Source of the DNA: Nostoc sp. 106C | GTDB lineage: Bacteria > Cyanobacteriota > Cyanobacteriia > Cyanobacteriales > Nostocaceae | Assembly (NCBI RefSeq): GCF_002154725.1 | Contig: NZ_MTAW01000235.1 | Location: 1 to 64,000, forward strand | Direction of reading: 5' to 3' | Length of the DNA stretch: 64,000 nt | Notes under the pieces: generated by a model | What the model saw: only the letters and a program-made list of their open reading frames with translations | What the model was told of the DNA's origin: nothing | Database searches by the model: none | In this document: piece after piece, positions 56,329-64,000 of the stretch | Numbering within the stretch: the stretch's first letter is position 1 | Layout of the letters: every line of letters starts with the position of its first letter | Made by a program: the position numbers and the translations under genes

Positions 56329-57870
56329 CTACTCATCTTCATCGGGTATTAAATCGTCTTCTGTCAGTTCTTGATGGGGGATGGCGGCAATAATCGCATC
56401 TATTACTTTGGAAACTGGTAAAATCTCGATATCAAGATCGGGGAATTTTTGTCCTTTAGGGACGATCGCTCTTTTAAATCCGAGTTTGGCCGCTTCTTTT
56501 AACCGCAGTTCCATTTGAGAAACCGATCGCACTTGTCCCCCTAACCCGACTTCGCCAATCAAAACTGTACCTGGATCGACTATGCGATCGCGGAAACTGG
56601 CAACAATGGCGATCGCTATTCCCAAGTCTACTGCTGGTTCTTCGACATTCAACCCTCCCGCCGAGGCTACGTAGGAATCTAGCTTCGACATCGGAATTCC
56701 TACCCGTTTTTCTAAGACTGCCAAAATTTGCACGAGGCGGTTATAGTCTATGCCTGTGGCTGCACGCCGGGGTGAGGGGTAGCTGGTGGGACTTACTAAA
56801 GCTTGCAATTCCACAACAATCGGGCGAGTCCCTTCACACGCAACAACAATAGCAGTACCTGGGGCTGGATCGTCACGATTACCTAAAAATAGCTCTGAAG
56901 GGTTGGGAACTTCACGTAATCCGTGGGATACCATTTCAAAGATACCAATTTCGTGAGTTGCTCCAAAACGATTTTTTACTGTCCGTAATAACCGATGGGA
57001 AGCAAAGCGATCGCCTTCAAAATACAATACTGTATCAACTAAGTGTTCTAAAACTTTCGGACCGGCGATCGCACCTTCTTTAGTCACGTGCCCCACAATT
57101 AACATTGTCACGTCTTCGTGCTTTGCCACTTTCATTAGTGCAGCTGTACATTCCCTAACTTGAGCTACTGAACCAGGCGCAGATGTTAGTGCCGGAAAGA
57201 ACACCGTTTGGATACTATCAATTATCGCGACATTTGGTTTCAAGGAGTCTATCTCCCGCAGAATTTCTTCTAAATCGGTTTCTGGCAATACATATAAATC
57301 TGCACCTATACTGTCAGGATCTATACTTTTAGGATCTATGGGAATAGGTATCGCTTCTGCTATGACTGGATTCTCATCACCAACAACATTTACACTTTTT
57401 GATACTCCTAAGCGCGAAGCTCTTAATTTTACCTGTTGTCCTGATTCTTCTCCTGTAACATAAAGGATGCGGTATCTCTGCGCTAATTGATTCGATACTT
57501 GAAGCAGCAACGTTGATTTACCAATTCCTGGATCGCCGCCAATCAGCACCATCGAACCAGGAACAACCCCACCACCCAGCACTCGATCTAATTCTCCATA
57601 ACCGGATTCCCATCGGGCGATTTGGCGATCGCTAATTTGGTCAAATGTTAGAGAAGATCTCGGTTTAGCTGGTTTAGCATGAGACTTGCCATTGCTTTGC
57701 GCCGATTGCCAGCCACTCACTCCTCCCCGGCTAGGTATATCCACTGATGATTGGATGGAAAACTGCTCCTCTAAAGAGTTGTAAGTGCCACAAGCTGGAC
57801 ACTTGCCAAACCACTGGGAAGATTCTGCTCCACAATCGCTACAAACGTAAAAGGTTTTGGACTTCGCCAT
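56329..57870 (-). CDS. radA: DNA repair protein RadA
   Basis: A 513-aa RecA-related ATPase that helps process recombination intermediates by promoting strand branch migration. It has an N-terminal zinc finger (CSDCGAESSQWFGKCPACG) and RecA core with Walker A GGDPGIGKST. The RadA signature KNRFG is present in VKNRFGATHEIGIFEM, and the C-terminal Lon-protease-like domain has GLNVEEPAVDLGIAIAI. Normal length. Start ATG 57868-57870. It is divergent from rpaB. Confidence 0.98.
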   Translation of the reverse strand: MAKSKTFYVCSDCGAESSQWFGKCPACGTYNSLEEQFSIQSSVDIPSRGGVSGWQSAQSNGKSHAKPAKPRSSLTFDQISDRQIARWESGYGELDRVLGGGVVPGSMVLIGGDPGIGKSTLLLQVSNQLAQRYRILYVTGEESGQQVKLRASRLGVSKSVNVVGDENPVIAEAIPIPIDPKSIDPDSIGADLYVLPETDLEEILREIDSLKPNVAIIDSIQTVFFPALTSAPGSVAQVRECTAALMKVAKHEDVTMLIVGHVTKEGAIAGPKVLEHLVDTVLYFEGDRFASHRLLRTVKNRFGATHEIGIFEMVSHGLREVPNPSELFLGNRDDPAPGTAIVVACEGTRPIVVELQALVSPTSYPSPRRAATGIDYNRLVQILAVLEKRVGIPMSKLDSYVASAGGLNVEEPAVDLGIAIAIVASFRDRIVDPGTVLIGEVGLGGQVRSVSQMELRLKEAAKLGFKRAIVPKGQKFPDLDIEILPVSKVIDAIIAAIPHQELTEDDLIPDEDE

Positions 57871-58040
57871 TCTTAAATCTTATTAAATAATCTTAATTTT
57901 TCCTTAATTCTTGGAGAAAAGAAAAGTTCAATAATAGTAGTAGTTACGGCTTTTTTTCATTCAATTCATGGAATGATATCTTAATATTATGGTATTAAAA
58001 ATTAATCATGAAAAATTTTAGTTAAGGAGCATTGAGAAAC

Positions 58041-58769
58041 TTGGAAAGTCATAAAGAAAAAATCCTGGTGGTAGACGACGAAGCCAGCATTCGCCGGATT
58101 TTGGAAACGCGCCTTTCCATGATTGGCTACGATGTAGTGACGGCTGGCGATGGTGAAGAAGCTTTGGAAACTTTTCGCAAAGCTGACCCTGACCTAGTGG
58201 TTTTGGATGTAATGATGCCAAAACTAGATGGCTATGGTGTGTGCCAAGAATTACGTAAGGAATCAGATGTCCCTATTATTATGCTAACAGCTTTGGGGGA
58301 CGTAGCCGATCGCATCACTGGTTTAGAATTAGGTGCTGATGACTATGTAGTTAAACCTTTTTCCCCAAAAGAGCTAGAAGCCCGCATTCGCTCTGTCCTA
58401 CGACGGGTTGATAAAACCAGTGCCTCTGGTATTCCCAGTTCTGGGGTAATCCACGTTGCCAATATCAAGATTGATACCAATAAGCGGCAAGTTTACAAGG
58501 GCGATGAGCGCATTCGCTTAACAGGGATGGAGTTTAGCTTGCTAGAGTTATTAGTCAGCCGTTCTGGGGAAGCTTTTTCCCGTTCGGAAATTTTGCAAGA
58601 GGTATGGGGTTACACACCAGAACGCCATGTAGATACCCGCGTGGTAGATGTGCATATCTCCCGTCTGCGAGCCAAATTGGAAGACGATCCTAGCAATCCC
58701 GAATTAATTCTTACAGCACGAGGTACTGGTTATTTATTCCAACGAATCATTGAACCTGGAGAGGAATGA
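58041..58769 (+). CDS. rpaB: Response regulator RpaB
   Basis: A 242-aa OmpR-family regulator that in cyanobacteria controls high-light genes by binding HLR1 sites. The receiver has VDDE, phospho-acceptor Asp in VVLDVMMPKLDGYG, LTA and KPFSPKELEARI. The C-terminal winged helix ends with HVDTRVVDVHISRLRAKL and ARGTGYLF. I prefer the TTG at 58041 (MESHKEKIL) because AAGGAG at 58024-58029 is then 11 nt away, against only 2 nt for the TTG at 58032. Its stop is followed directly by a GA-rich repeat and the heptanucleotide repeat. Confidence 0.93.
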   Translation: MESHKEKILVVDDEASIRRILETRLSMIGYDVVTAGDGEEALETFRKADPDLVVLDVMMPKLDGYGVCQELRKESDVPIIMLTALGDVADRITGLELGADDYVVKPFSPKELEARIRSVLRRVDKTSASGIPSSGVIHVANIKIDTNKRQVYKGDERIRLTGMEFSLLELLVSRSGEAFSRSEILQEVWGYTPERHVDTRVVDVHISRLRAKLEDDPSNPELILTARGTGYLFQRIIEPGEE

Positions 58770-58829
58770 GGAGCAGGGGAGCAGAGAAGCAGAGGAGACA
58801 GATGACTGTTGACAAATGACAAATGACTA
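58770..58829. repeat. GA-rich repeat followed by heptanucleotide repeats
   Basis: A purine-rich run (58765-58800) passes into gacaaatgacaaatgac-type heptads at 58811-58826. The last heptad contains the ATG of the next gene. No separate Shine-Dalgarno is visible between rpaB and that gene. Confidence 0.6.
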
Positions 58830-59485
58830 AACCTGATCCCAATCTAGTTTTACGGCGTCTACCGATAGTAGTTGGTTGTCTAGGCGCTGTACTTTTGCTG
58901 ATTAATCGTTTATTAACACCAGAACTTACGGAATCCCAAGCACGCGGGGATGTCTTGGGTGTAATTTTGAGTGCGGTGTTAATTTTGACTGGTTTAATTT
59001 GGCAGCAAGTACAACCGCGATCGCCTGATACTGTACAACTGATTGGGGAGGAAGGTTTTGTGTTGGCGGCGGATTTACCAGAAGCCGTAAAAACAGAACT
59101 AGCTTGGGCATCGCATTTATTATTAACTAACACAGTCACGCGATCGCTAGTAATTTTTTATCAAGGTAAGGTTTTGTTACGTCGCGGTATTTTAGCTCCT
59201 AAATCTGAGGTTGTACCAGGGCCAATTTTAAAAAGGGTTTTGGAAACACAAAAAGCAGTTTATTTAGTTGCTTTAAAAGTCTATCCAGGACGGATTGAAT
59301 TTGATTATTTACCAGAAAATACTCAAGGTGTAATTTGTCAACCTCTTGGTAATCAAGGTGTATTGATTTTAGGAGCAAATGCACCTCGCAGTTACACCAA
59401 GCAAGATGAAAATTGGATTAGCGGAATTGCTGATAAATTAGCTGTTACTCTCAGTTTTTATTTGCAAGTTGCATCAGACAATTAA
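58823..59485 (+). CDS. Cofactor assembly of complex C subunit B (CCB-like)
   Basis: A 220-aa membrane protein. Two N-terminal helices (LPIVVGCLGAVLLLINRLL and GDVLGVILSAVLILTGLIW) precede a soluble domain (LIGEEGFVLAADLPEAVKTELAW; CQPLGNQGVLILGANAPRSY). This matches the cyanobacterial/plastid family (CCB2/CCB4) that helps attach heme to cytochrome b6. The role is known from plastids; here it is inferred by homology. The start ATG lies in a heptanucleotide repeat. Confidence 0.85.
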   Translation: MTKPDPNLVLRRLPIVVGCLGAVLLLINRLLTPELTESQARGDVLGVILSAVLILTGLIWQQVQPRSPDTVQLIGEEGFVLAADLPEAVKTELAWASHLLLTNTVTRSLVIFYQGKVLLRRGILAPKSEVVPGPILKRVLETQKAVYLVALKVYPGRIEFDYLPENTQGVICQPLGNQGVLILGANAPRSYTKQDENWISGIADKLAVTLSFYLQVASDN

Positions 59486-59491
59486 AACTTT

Positions 59492-60010
59492 ATGCAAATT
59501 ATCTATTGGTTACTGGTTGCGGTAATGGTTGTGGGTATCATCGGTGCTGTAGTTCCTGCCATTCCTGGAACCAGTTTAATATTAATTGCAATTATTATCT
59601 GGGGAGTAGTTAGCAGTTCCTTTGCAGCAATTAAGATACCACTGATTGTCACAGTTATTGTGTTGCTTCTGAGTATTGGTGTAGATTTCTTAGCTGGCTA
59701 TATAGGAGCAAAACAAGCAGGTGCTAGCAAATGGGGACAAATTGGCGCATTTGTCGGGTTGCTTCTGGGTTTTTTCGGATTATTACCAGCTTTACCTTTT
59801 GGCGGGCCGCTATTAGGTATTTTAATTGGGCCATTGTTGGGAGCAATTATCGGTGAATACCTCTACCAACGGCAATTAGGATTGGCAATTAAAGCTGGGA
59901 TCGGAATTGTTGTCGGAACAGTGGTTGGAAATTTAATTCAAGGGGTATTAGCGATCGCCGCAGTTGTAGTTTTCTTGGTGACAACTTGGCCCCAGGTTTT
60001 TGGTAGCTAG
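59492..60010 (+). CDS. DUF456 family membrane protein
   Basis: A 172-aa integral membrane protein with Gly-rich helices (YWLLVAVMVVGIIGAVVPAIPGTSLI, LIVTVIVLLLSIGVDFLAGYIGAK, QIGAFVGLLLGFFGLLPALPFGGPLLG, IKAGIGIVVGTVVGNLIQG). This Gly-zipper-like pattern is typical of DUF456, whose function is not established. It starts 6 bp after the CCB-like gene and is almost certainly co-transcribed. Confidence 0.88.
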   Translation: MQIIYWLLVAVMVVGIIGAVVPAIPGTSLILIAIIIWGVVSSSFAAIKIPLIVTVIVLLLSIGVDFLAGYIGAKQAGASKWGQIGAFVGLLLGFFGLLPALPFGGPLLGILIGPLLGAIIGEYLYQRQLGLAIKAGIGIVVGTVVGNLIQGVLAIAAVVVFLVTTWPQVFGS

Positions 60011-61038
60011 AGTTTGATGTAGAGTTATCATAACCCTAACAAGAGCACTGGACTCAGCACTTGTGCGGACTCCAGAAATTTGAACCCCGCGTAAGCACAG
60101 AGAAGCCGAAACGGAGGCTTCTGCCGATGGTGTCTCCATCAGAAGACGCTACGCGAACGAAGTGTAGAAGTTCGGAGTTTTTTCTATGTAGCCAAGCTAG
60201 TGCCTTGGATGGGTTTCCCAACTCGTAGCAACTGGCGCACAAATTTCATTTGCCGAGGCTGGACTATTTTTAAAAGTATCGAATATGGGTGATTGTAGGG
60301 AGCAATATATTGTCTCCTTACTGTTATTTTTTTATGAAAATTAGGCAATTAAATTATCAATAAACAACAATTCATTAATTTATAAAAGACAGTAATACTA
60401 AATTGCTATCTGTGTTTCTTACCTCCTCAGAGCGTGTTGCGGATGGCAATCTAGATCGCAATGGCAGATACTACTTTTGCTTACAACTTAGTCTAATAAA
60501 CTGAAATACAATTTCTTCAATTTTAATTTATAGCCTCTTCGCATTGAGTTTATACAAAAAACAAATACAGTTCATATAAAAATGAACATCTTTATTTTCT
60601 AGAAATCAGCACGTATCAGATCCTCAATTGTGTAGTAATCTTTAAAAATAAAACTTTTAAGCCTGCCAATTATACTGAAGCAAAACTGCTGTAATTTGAG
60701 GAAAATACAGTCAATTAAAATACTGTCAAATTAGGGCTATAAGAAAGAACACTATGCAAGTAATGAAGATTCTATCAAGTTACATAGGTAGACCTTGCGT
60801 ATTAATAAAAGGGTATGTAATTCTGTAGAAGTAACAAACAAATCATCAACTGATTACCAACAGGGCAACTATTCTACCTAAGTTTTAATACAGCAATCTC
60901 ATATAGATTATGAATACGAAATGCATTTATACTCTATTTTCTAACTATCTCTTACATTCATAACTAGTTTTAAGATTGCTGCCTAATAATTAACGCATTC
61001 GGTCTCGTAAATTCTTTTATAGGAGCCTTAAATTTACA
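60011..61038. other. Geneless spacer with short repeats
   Basis: About 1 kb. The left part (60100-60180) carries small nested hairpins (gaagcc/ggcttc, gatgg/ccatc). It also contains agacgctacgcgaac (60144-60158), a near-exact inverse of 154-168. The right part is AT-rich. A ribosome-binding site (TAGGAGC) precedes the next gene. Confidence 0.45.
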
Positions 61039-61755
61039 ATGTTTGATTTTAAATCAAAACTTATAAATGCAACTTTAGCGGCTAGTGTTGCAATTCCCTT
61101 GACTACTGCTGGGATGTTTACATTTGCTGGTTCTGCTCAAGCAGCTGCATTATATGGAGAGTTTCAGTTTCAAGGTGGTACAACTGTTAATCCATTTGCT
61201 ACTAGCCAAGTCTCACTAACAAAGGATACCTTAACCTTCACTCCTCAACCCATTACTCCAATTGGTCTAGCTTCTAATACGGGAACTTTTGCCGCTTTCA
61301 ACACAGGCAATATAGGTAACATCATTTCATTTGCATCAGATATTGCCGAGAATCCATTTATTGACTTGGGAAACCTTTTGATTCCTGGAGTAATTCTTCC
61401 TACAGATAACACTAGCTCCATAACAGATGGTAAAAATACCTTTTCATTGACATCTGCTGATTACTCCATCGCTCAAAGTGGTGCCAACGTTGCTATTGAT
61501 GTTCAACTTTGGGGTTTATTTACCAGTGCGACTGGAGAAAAATCTAATGGTGCAGGAAATTTGACTTTCCAAGTAAATAATCAGACTGTTGCTCAGGTTA
61601 ATTCAATTCTCGATCGTGGTGGTTCAGTTAGTAACTTGAGTTTTTCCGGTGGTGCTTTCGCTACTGTTCCCGAACCAACAACAATACTAGGCTTGGGTGC
61701 TGTAGGTGCAGTGATGGCTATGTCTCGCCGTCGCAAAGCTCAAGTTAGTTCTTGA
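61039..61755 (+). CDS. PEP-CTERM exported protein, unknown
   Basis: A 238-aa secreted protein. After a signal peptide (cleavage near AQA-AA, about residue 35) comes a beta-rich, low-charge domain without a recognised family. It ends in a PEP-CTERM signal: VPEPTT, hydrophobic LGLGAVGAVMAM and basic SRRRK. Its processing enzyme, exosortase, is not in the window. ATG 61039 with TAGGAGC just upstream; a strong terminator at 61873-61904 follows. Confidence 0.88.
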   Translation: MFDFKSKLINATLAASVAIPLTTAGMFTFAGSAQAAALYGEFQFQGGTTVNPFATSQVSLTKDTLTFTPQPITPIGLASNTGTFAAFNTGNIGNIISFASDIAENPFIDLGNLLIPGVILPTDNTSSITDGKNTFSLTSADYSIAQSGANVAIDVQLWGLFTSATGEKSNGAGNLTFQVNNQTVAQVNSILDRGGSVSNLSFSGGAFATVPEPTTILGLGAVGAVMAMSRRRKAQVSS

Positions 61756-61872
61756 GCATTCCCCCAAAAATAAATGGTGAGAAATCTAGGAGGTAAAACT
61801 ATTATCAAGAAAACAAAGTTGTAAAAAATTATTCAAATATATTCGGTTTGCATTAAGTGTTATAGCTGTAAG

Positions 61873-61914
61873 TTCGTAGTAATTACTGAAATAATTACTA
61901 CGAATTTTCTTTTG
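61873..61914 (+). terminator. Strong terminator after the PEP-CTERM gene
   Basis: ttcgtagtaatta pairs exactly with taattactacgaa (13 bp, loop 6), followed by ttttctttt. A classic intrinsic terminator. Confidence 0.8.
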
Positions 61915-61946
61915 TAGCCCTTTTCGTTTGAATGCACCTATAAAAT

Positions 61947-61971
61947 AAGGGCACAAAAATTTTGTACCCTT
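61947..61971 (-). terminator. Terminator after nblB-like gene
   Basis: aagggcacaaaa pairs with ttttgtaccctt with one mismatch. Read on the minus strand it is followed by TTATTTTA, fitting the end of the HEAT-repeat gene about 50 bp upstream. Confidence 0.65.
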
Positions 61972-62021
61972 AAAGATTTCTATTTCAAATTTCAGACAAG
62001 CAACTTTACTGCAATATGAAC

Positions 62022-62684
62022 TTAGACTGACTGCAAGGATTTTTTAGCTTCATTAGCGATCGCTTCTACTTCATCGTCCGCCAGAATCTCTAATACAGCT
62101 TTGGCATCTGCGCCACCCAAACTGCTCAAAGCTTGTAAAACTCTATAGCGGACTTGCCAATCTGGATTGTTCGCATAGGGAGCTAACAGTGGAACTGCAT
62201 CTATATCTCCCAACTCGCCAAAAGAACTAATAGCAGCAGTTTTAATTAAGTCATTTTCGGAAGCGAGTGCTTCTTTAAGTAGTTCAAAGCCTCGCGGATC
62301 GCCTAACTCTCCCAAAGTGGCGATGATACTAAATTTTACCAGCCACTCAGGCGTTGTATTGTAAAGTTGCTGCAAGTCTTCAAAAGCTGCTTCTAATTTC
62401 AGCGCACCTAAACAGTCTGCTGCTGCTGCTTGGACATCTGGTTCGGGGTCATTCAGCATTTCGCGCAGTAAATTCAAAGATAACTCTAAATCTTGTGCTC
62501 CTAGTGTATCCATCTGACTCACTGCTGAGTAACGGACACGAGCACTGCTATCACCAACTGCACTTTGAATAAGTTCAAAGCCAATCGCTGGTTCTAGTTC
62601 ACGAATTTGATTCACAGCTCGCAAGCGATCGCCTAAATCTTCAGAACTGAGCAATTGCTGAACCGACTCAGGAGTAATACTCAT
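62022..62684 (-). CDS. nblB: HEAT-repeat protein, NblB-like
   Basis: A 220-aa all-helical protein of about six HEAT/PBS-lyase-type repeats (SARVRYSAVSQMDTLG, EPDVQAAAADCLGALK, NDLIKTAAISSFGELGD, DWQVRYRVLQALSSLGG). Length and repeat wording agree with cyanobacterial NblB, which binds phycobilin and aids phycobilisome degradation and bilin detachment from chromoproteins. It is related to, but not the same as, CpcE/F-type lyases, so the name is probable rather than certain. ATG 62682-62684. Confidence 0.75.
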   Translation of the reverse strand: MSITPESVQQLLSSEDLGDRLRAVNQIRELEPAIGFELIQSAVGDSSARVRYSAVSQMDTLGAQDLELSLNLLREMLNDPEPDVQAAAADCLGALKLEAAFEDLQQLYNTTPEWLVKFSIIATLGELGDPRGFELLKEALASENDLIKTAAISSFGELGDIDAVPLLAPYANNPDWQVRYRVLQALSSLGGADAKAVLEILADDEVEAIANEAKKSLQSV

Positions 62685-62718
62685 TTACTTATCCTAAATT
62701 TTCCAAACGTTTAAAAAA

Positions 62719-62789
62719 CAGTCAAGGGTCATTTGTCATTTGTCATTGGACATTTGACTATGGACTATTGACTGTTAACTTTTGACTAA
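62719..62789. repeat. Heptanucleotide repeats between nblB-like and CBS genes
   Basis: Many gtcatttg / gtcattgg / gactattgactg-type units in tandem, the longest such tract in the window. They fill the spacer between two co-oriented genes. Confidence 0.6.
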
Positions 62790-63250
62790 TCTTGACTTGC
62801 TGCCATTGCCCGAACAATGTCACCACGAGTGAGGATACCAATTACTTGACCCGCGCTGTCAACTACCGGCAGACGGTGAACGCTGCGGTCATGCATAATT
62901 TTGGCTGCTTCCTTTAAAGTTTTCTCGGGGGAGATAGTAATCGGGTTCTTACTCATCACTTCCCCAACAGTTTGTCCTAAAGCTTTATGCAAGTCTCGCT
63001 CATAATCGGCAGGATTTTTTAAATAAATGACACTATCGAGAAACATGATGTATGCCGGAGGAGTTACACCTGTTTCTTGCCACATCAAGTCGGTTTCTGA
63101 GATAATGCCTACCAATTTACCAACATCATCCACTACAGGTAGCCCGCTAATACGTCGTTCTGCCAAAATTTGAATGGCTTCTTTCAGGGGTGTTTCAGAT
63201 CGAACAACAACTGGGTCACGGCTCATCACGTCGGCAACGGTTTTAGGCAT
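62786..63250 (-). CDS. Two-CBS-domain protein
   Basis: A 154-aa cytosolic protein made of a CBS pair (VADVMSRDPVVVRSETPLKEAIQIL..GLPVVDDVGKLVGIISETDL and VGEVMSKNPITISPEKTLKEAAKIM..RLPVVDSAGQVIGILTRGDIVRAM). Such pairs usually bind adenosyl nucleotides and regulate other proteins. I start at the ATG at 63248-63250 (MPKTVADV); a TTG lies eight codons upstream. Partner unknown. Confidence 0.9.
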   Translation of the reverse strand: MPKTVADVMSRDPVVVRSETPLKEAIQILAERRISGLPVVDDVGKLVGIISETDLMWQETGVTPPAYIMFLDSVIYLKNPADYERDLHKALGQTVGEVMSKNPITISPEKTLKEAAKIMHDRSVHRLPVVDSAGQVIGILTRGDIVRAMAASQD

Positions 63251-63343
63251 TTGTTTGCTGACACCTTTTATCAACGTCTTTGGGATTATTTTAAAAAATT
63301 GCGGGTCGCAACCTGATGGAGTTAATACATCGTTACTTCCAGG

Positions 63344-63784
63344 CTACGCCAGAGAATTACTCTCCTTTAAATTTTGACTTTGCCTCAGCGCCGCGATAAT
63401 TTGCACATTTGCCTTGGGAAAAGCAAACTGTTCTAAATCTGCTAAACTTACCCAGCGAATTTCATCGCATTCCAGCGCTTGCGGTATACCTGTCAGATGA
63501 CGACAGTGATGTACGGTCAAGGTAACGCGTAACTCTGTATAAGTATGATCGATGGTAATTAGATGTTCTCCTACGGCAATTTCTATTCCCAGTTCTTCAT
63601 AAATTTCCCGTTGAATACACTCTTCAACGGTCTCACCAGGTTCGATTTTGCCGCCAGGAAATTCCCACAAACCACCCATTGCACCCCCCGCACGACGGCG
63701 ATCGATTAAAATTTGCTCCTGCTCGTTCCAAATTACGGCAACACCAATAATTTTGTGGGGTAGCAGAGAACTAGTTTCACTCAT
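63344..63784 (-). CDS. mutT: 8-oxo-dGTP diphosphatase MutT (Nudix)
   Basis: A 146-aa hydrolase that removes oxidised nucleotides. The Nudix box GX5EX7REUXEEXGU is complete: Gly45, Glu51, Arg59, Glu60, Glu63, Glu64, Gly66 (GGKIEPGETVEECIQREIYE onward). C-terminal residues (LECDEIRWVSLADLEQF) are typical of MutT/NUDT-like pyrophosphohydrolases. Exact substrate preference is by family inference. Start ATG 63782-63784. It is 93 bp upstream of the CBS gene, same strand. Confidence 0.9.
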   Translation of the reverse strand: MSETSSLLPHKIIGVAVIWNEQEQILIDRRRAGGAMGGLWEFPGGKIEPGETVEECIQREIYEELGIEIAVGEHLITIDHTYTELRVTLTVHHCRHLTGIPQALECDEIRWVSLADLEQFAFPKANVQIIAALRQSQNLKESNSLA

Positions 63785-63827
63785 GATTTATGGGAAAAAG
63801 GAGTTATTATCGGCTATCTAATAATAG

Positions 63828-63857
63828 AACTCGGCAAGTTAACTTATCTGCCGAGTT
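63828..63857. terminator. 9-bp hairpin at the right edge
   Basis: aactcggca pairs exactly with tgccgagtt across a 12-nt loop, with T-rich tatatttta after it on the plus side. It may end a transcript from a gene beyond the right edge. No gene is visible in 63785-64000. Confidence 0.45.
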
Positions 63858-64000
63858 TATATTTTATTGCTATCTAAAAATCAATTTACTAGCTGAACTA
63901 TTGTTTTTTTATGAATCCTTGATTGTCTGTATATTACCGTAAATGGCGAGTTTTTGCTTAGATGCTATCCGCAATCACAGCTTTTACTTAATTCGCTATA

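Noticed and set aside
56164-56352. 62-aa frame on the plus strand
   Set aside because: Half of it is the interlocked repeat at 56231-56294, and it runs into the 3' end of radA on the other strand.

Overview
The window comes from a filamentous cyanobacterium, most likely a Nostoc/Anabaena-type member of the Nostocales. The evidence is the very frequent HIP1 octamer (GCGATCGC), the cyanobacterial core genes (rpaB, sasA, an nblB-like gene, a CRR7 homologue, a complex C cofactor-assembly gene, DUF1815, DUF2839 and DUF2854 genes), an HpsE-like glycosyltransferase, and the iterated short repeats typical of Nostoc intergenic DNA. No rRNA, IS transposase, prophage or CRISPR array is visible. Functional names come from recalled family signatures; no database search was possible.

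Layout. 0-8 kb: two secreted lipoproteins (one with a CAP domain), small membrane proteins, a hot-dog thioesterase, a TPR-CHAT lipoprotein and a DUF1815 gene, with MITE-like repeats near the left edge. 8.8-12.5 kb: a DUF2839 gene, a DinG-like helicase that has lost its ATPase motifs, an M48 protease and a small exported protein. 13-18.5 kb: the most accessory-looking part, with a 543-aa unknown protein, lysS with a KTSC tail, two adjacent unknown genes and a possible gene remnant. 18.5-28.6 kb: a VOC-fold membrane protein, a sigma-like protein, a TPR protein, an RppB-like histidine kinase without a partner, ppk1, a stand-alone receiver, a DUF2854 gene and crr7. 30-37.7 kb: a REC-GGDEF protein convergent with sasA, then an exported unknown, two glycosyltransferases and an SLH lipoprotein. 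38-45 kb: a PEP-CTERM GDSL hydrolase overlapping an aldolase-family gene tail to tail, an M42 peptidase, tRNA-Thr(CGT), and a beta-helix/SLH protein. 45-54 kb: the rimP-nusA-ylxR-infB cluster with flanking membrane proteins. 54-64 kb: a peptidoglycan-binding protein with a Pro/Thr tail, a Clp-fold protease, radA, rpaB, a complex C assembly gene, a DUF456 gene, a PEP-CTERM protein, nblB, a CBS protein and mutT.

Themes. Signalling is well represented (SasA, RpaB, RppB-like kinase, REC-GGDEF, stand-alone REC, sigma-like protein), as are envelope proteins (SLH, PEP-CTERM, CAP and peptidoglycan-binding proteins, glycosyltransferases). Most genes are single transcription units separated by hairpins or repeats; rimP-infB and rpaB-58823-59492 are the clearest gene clusters.

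The items most worth follow-up are the ATPase-dead DinG-like protein, the lipoprotein CHAT protease, the two unknown genes behind lysS, a strong Shine-Dalgarno leading into overlapping micro-ORFs at 41.3 kb, the convergent gene overlap at 39.05-39.11 kb, and heptanucleotide repeats that supply a start codon at 58.82 kb. I did not see a clear, complete, previously undescribed system.
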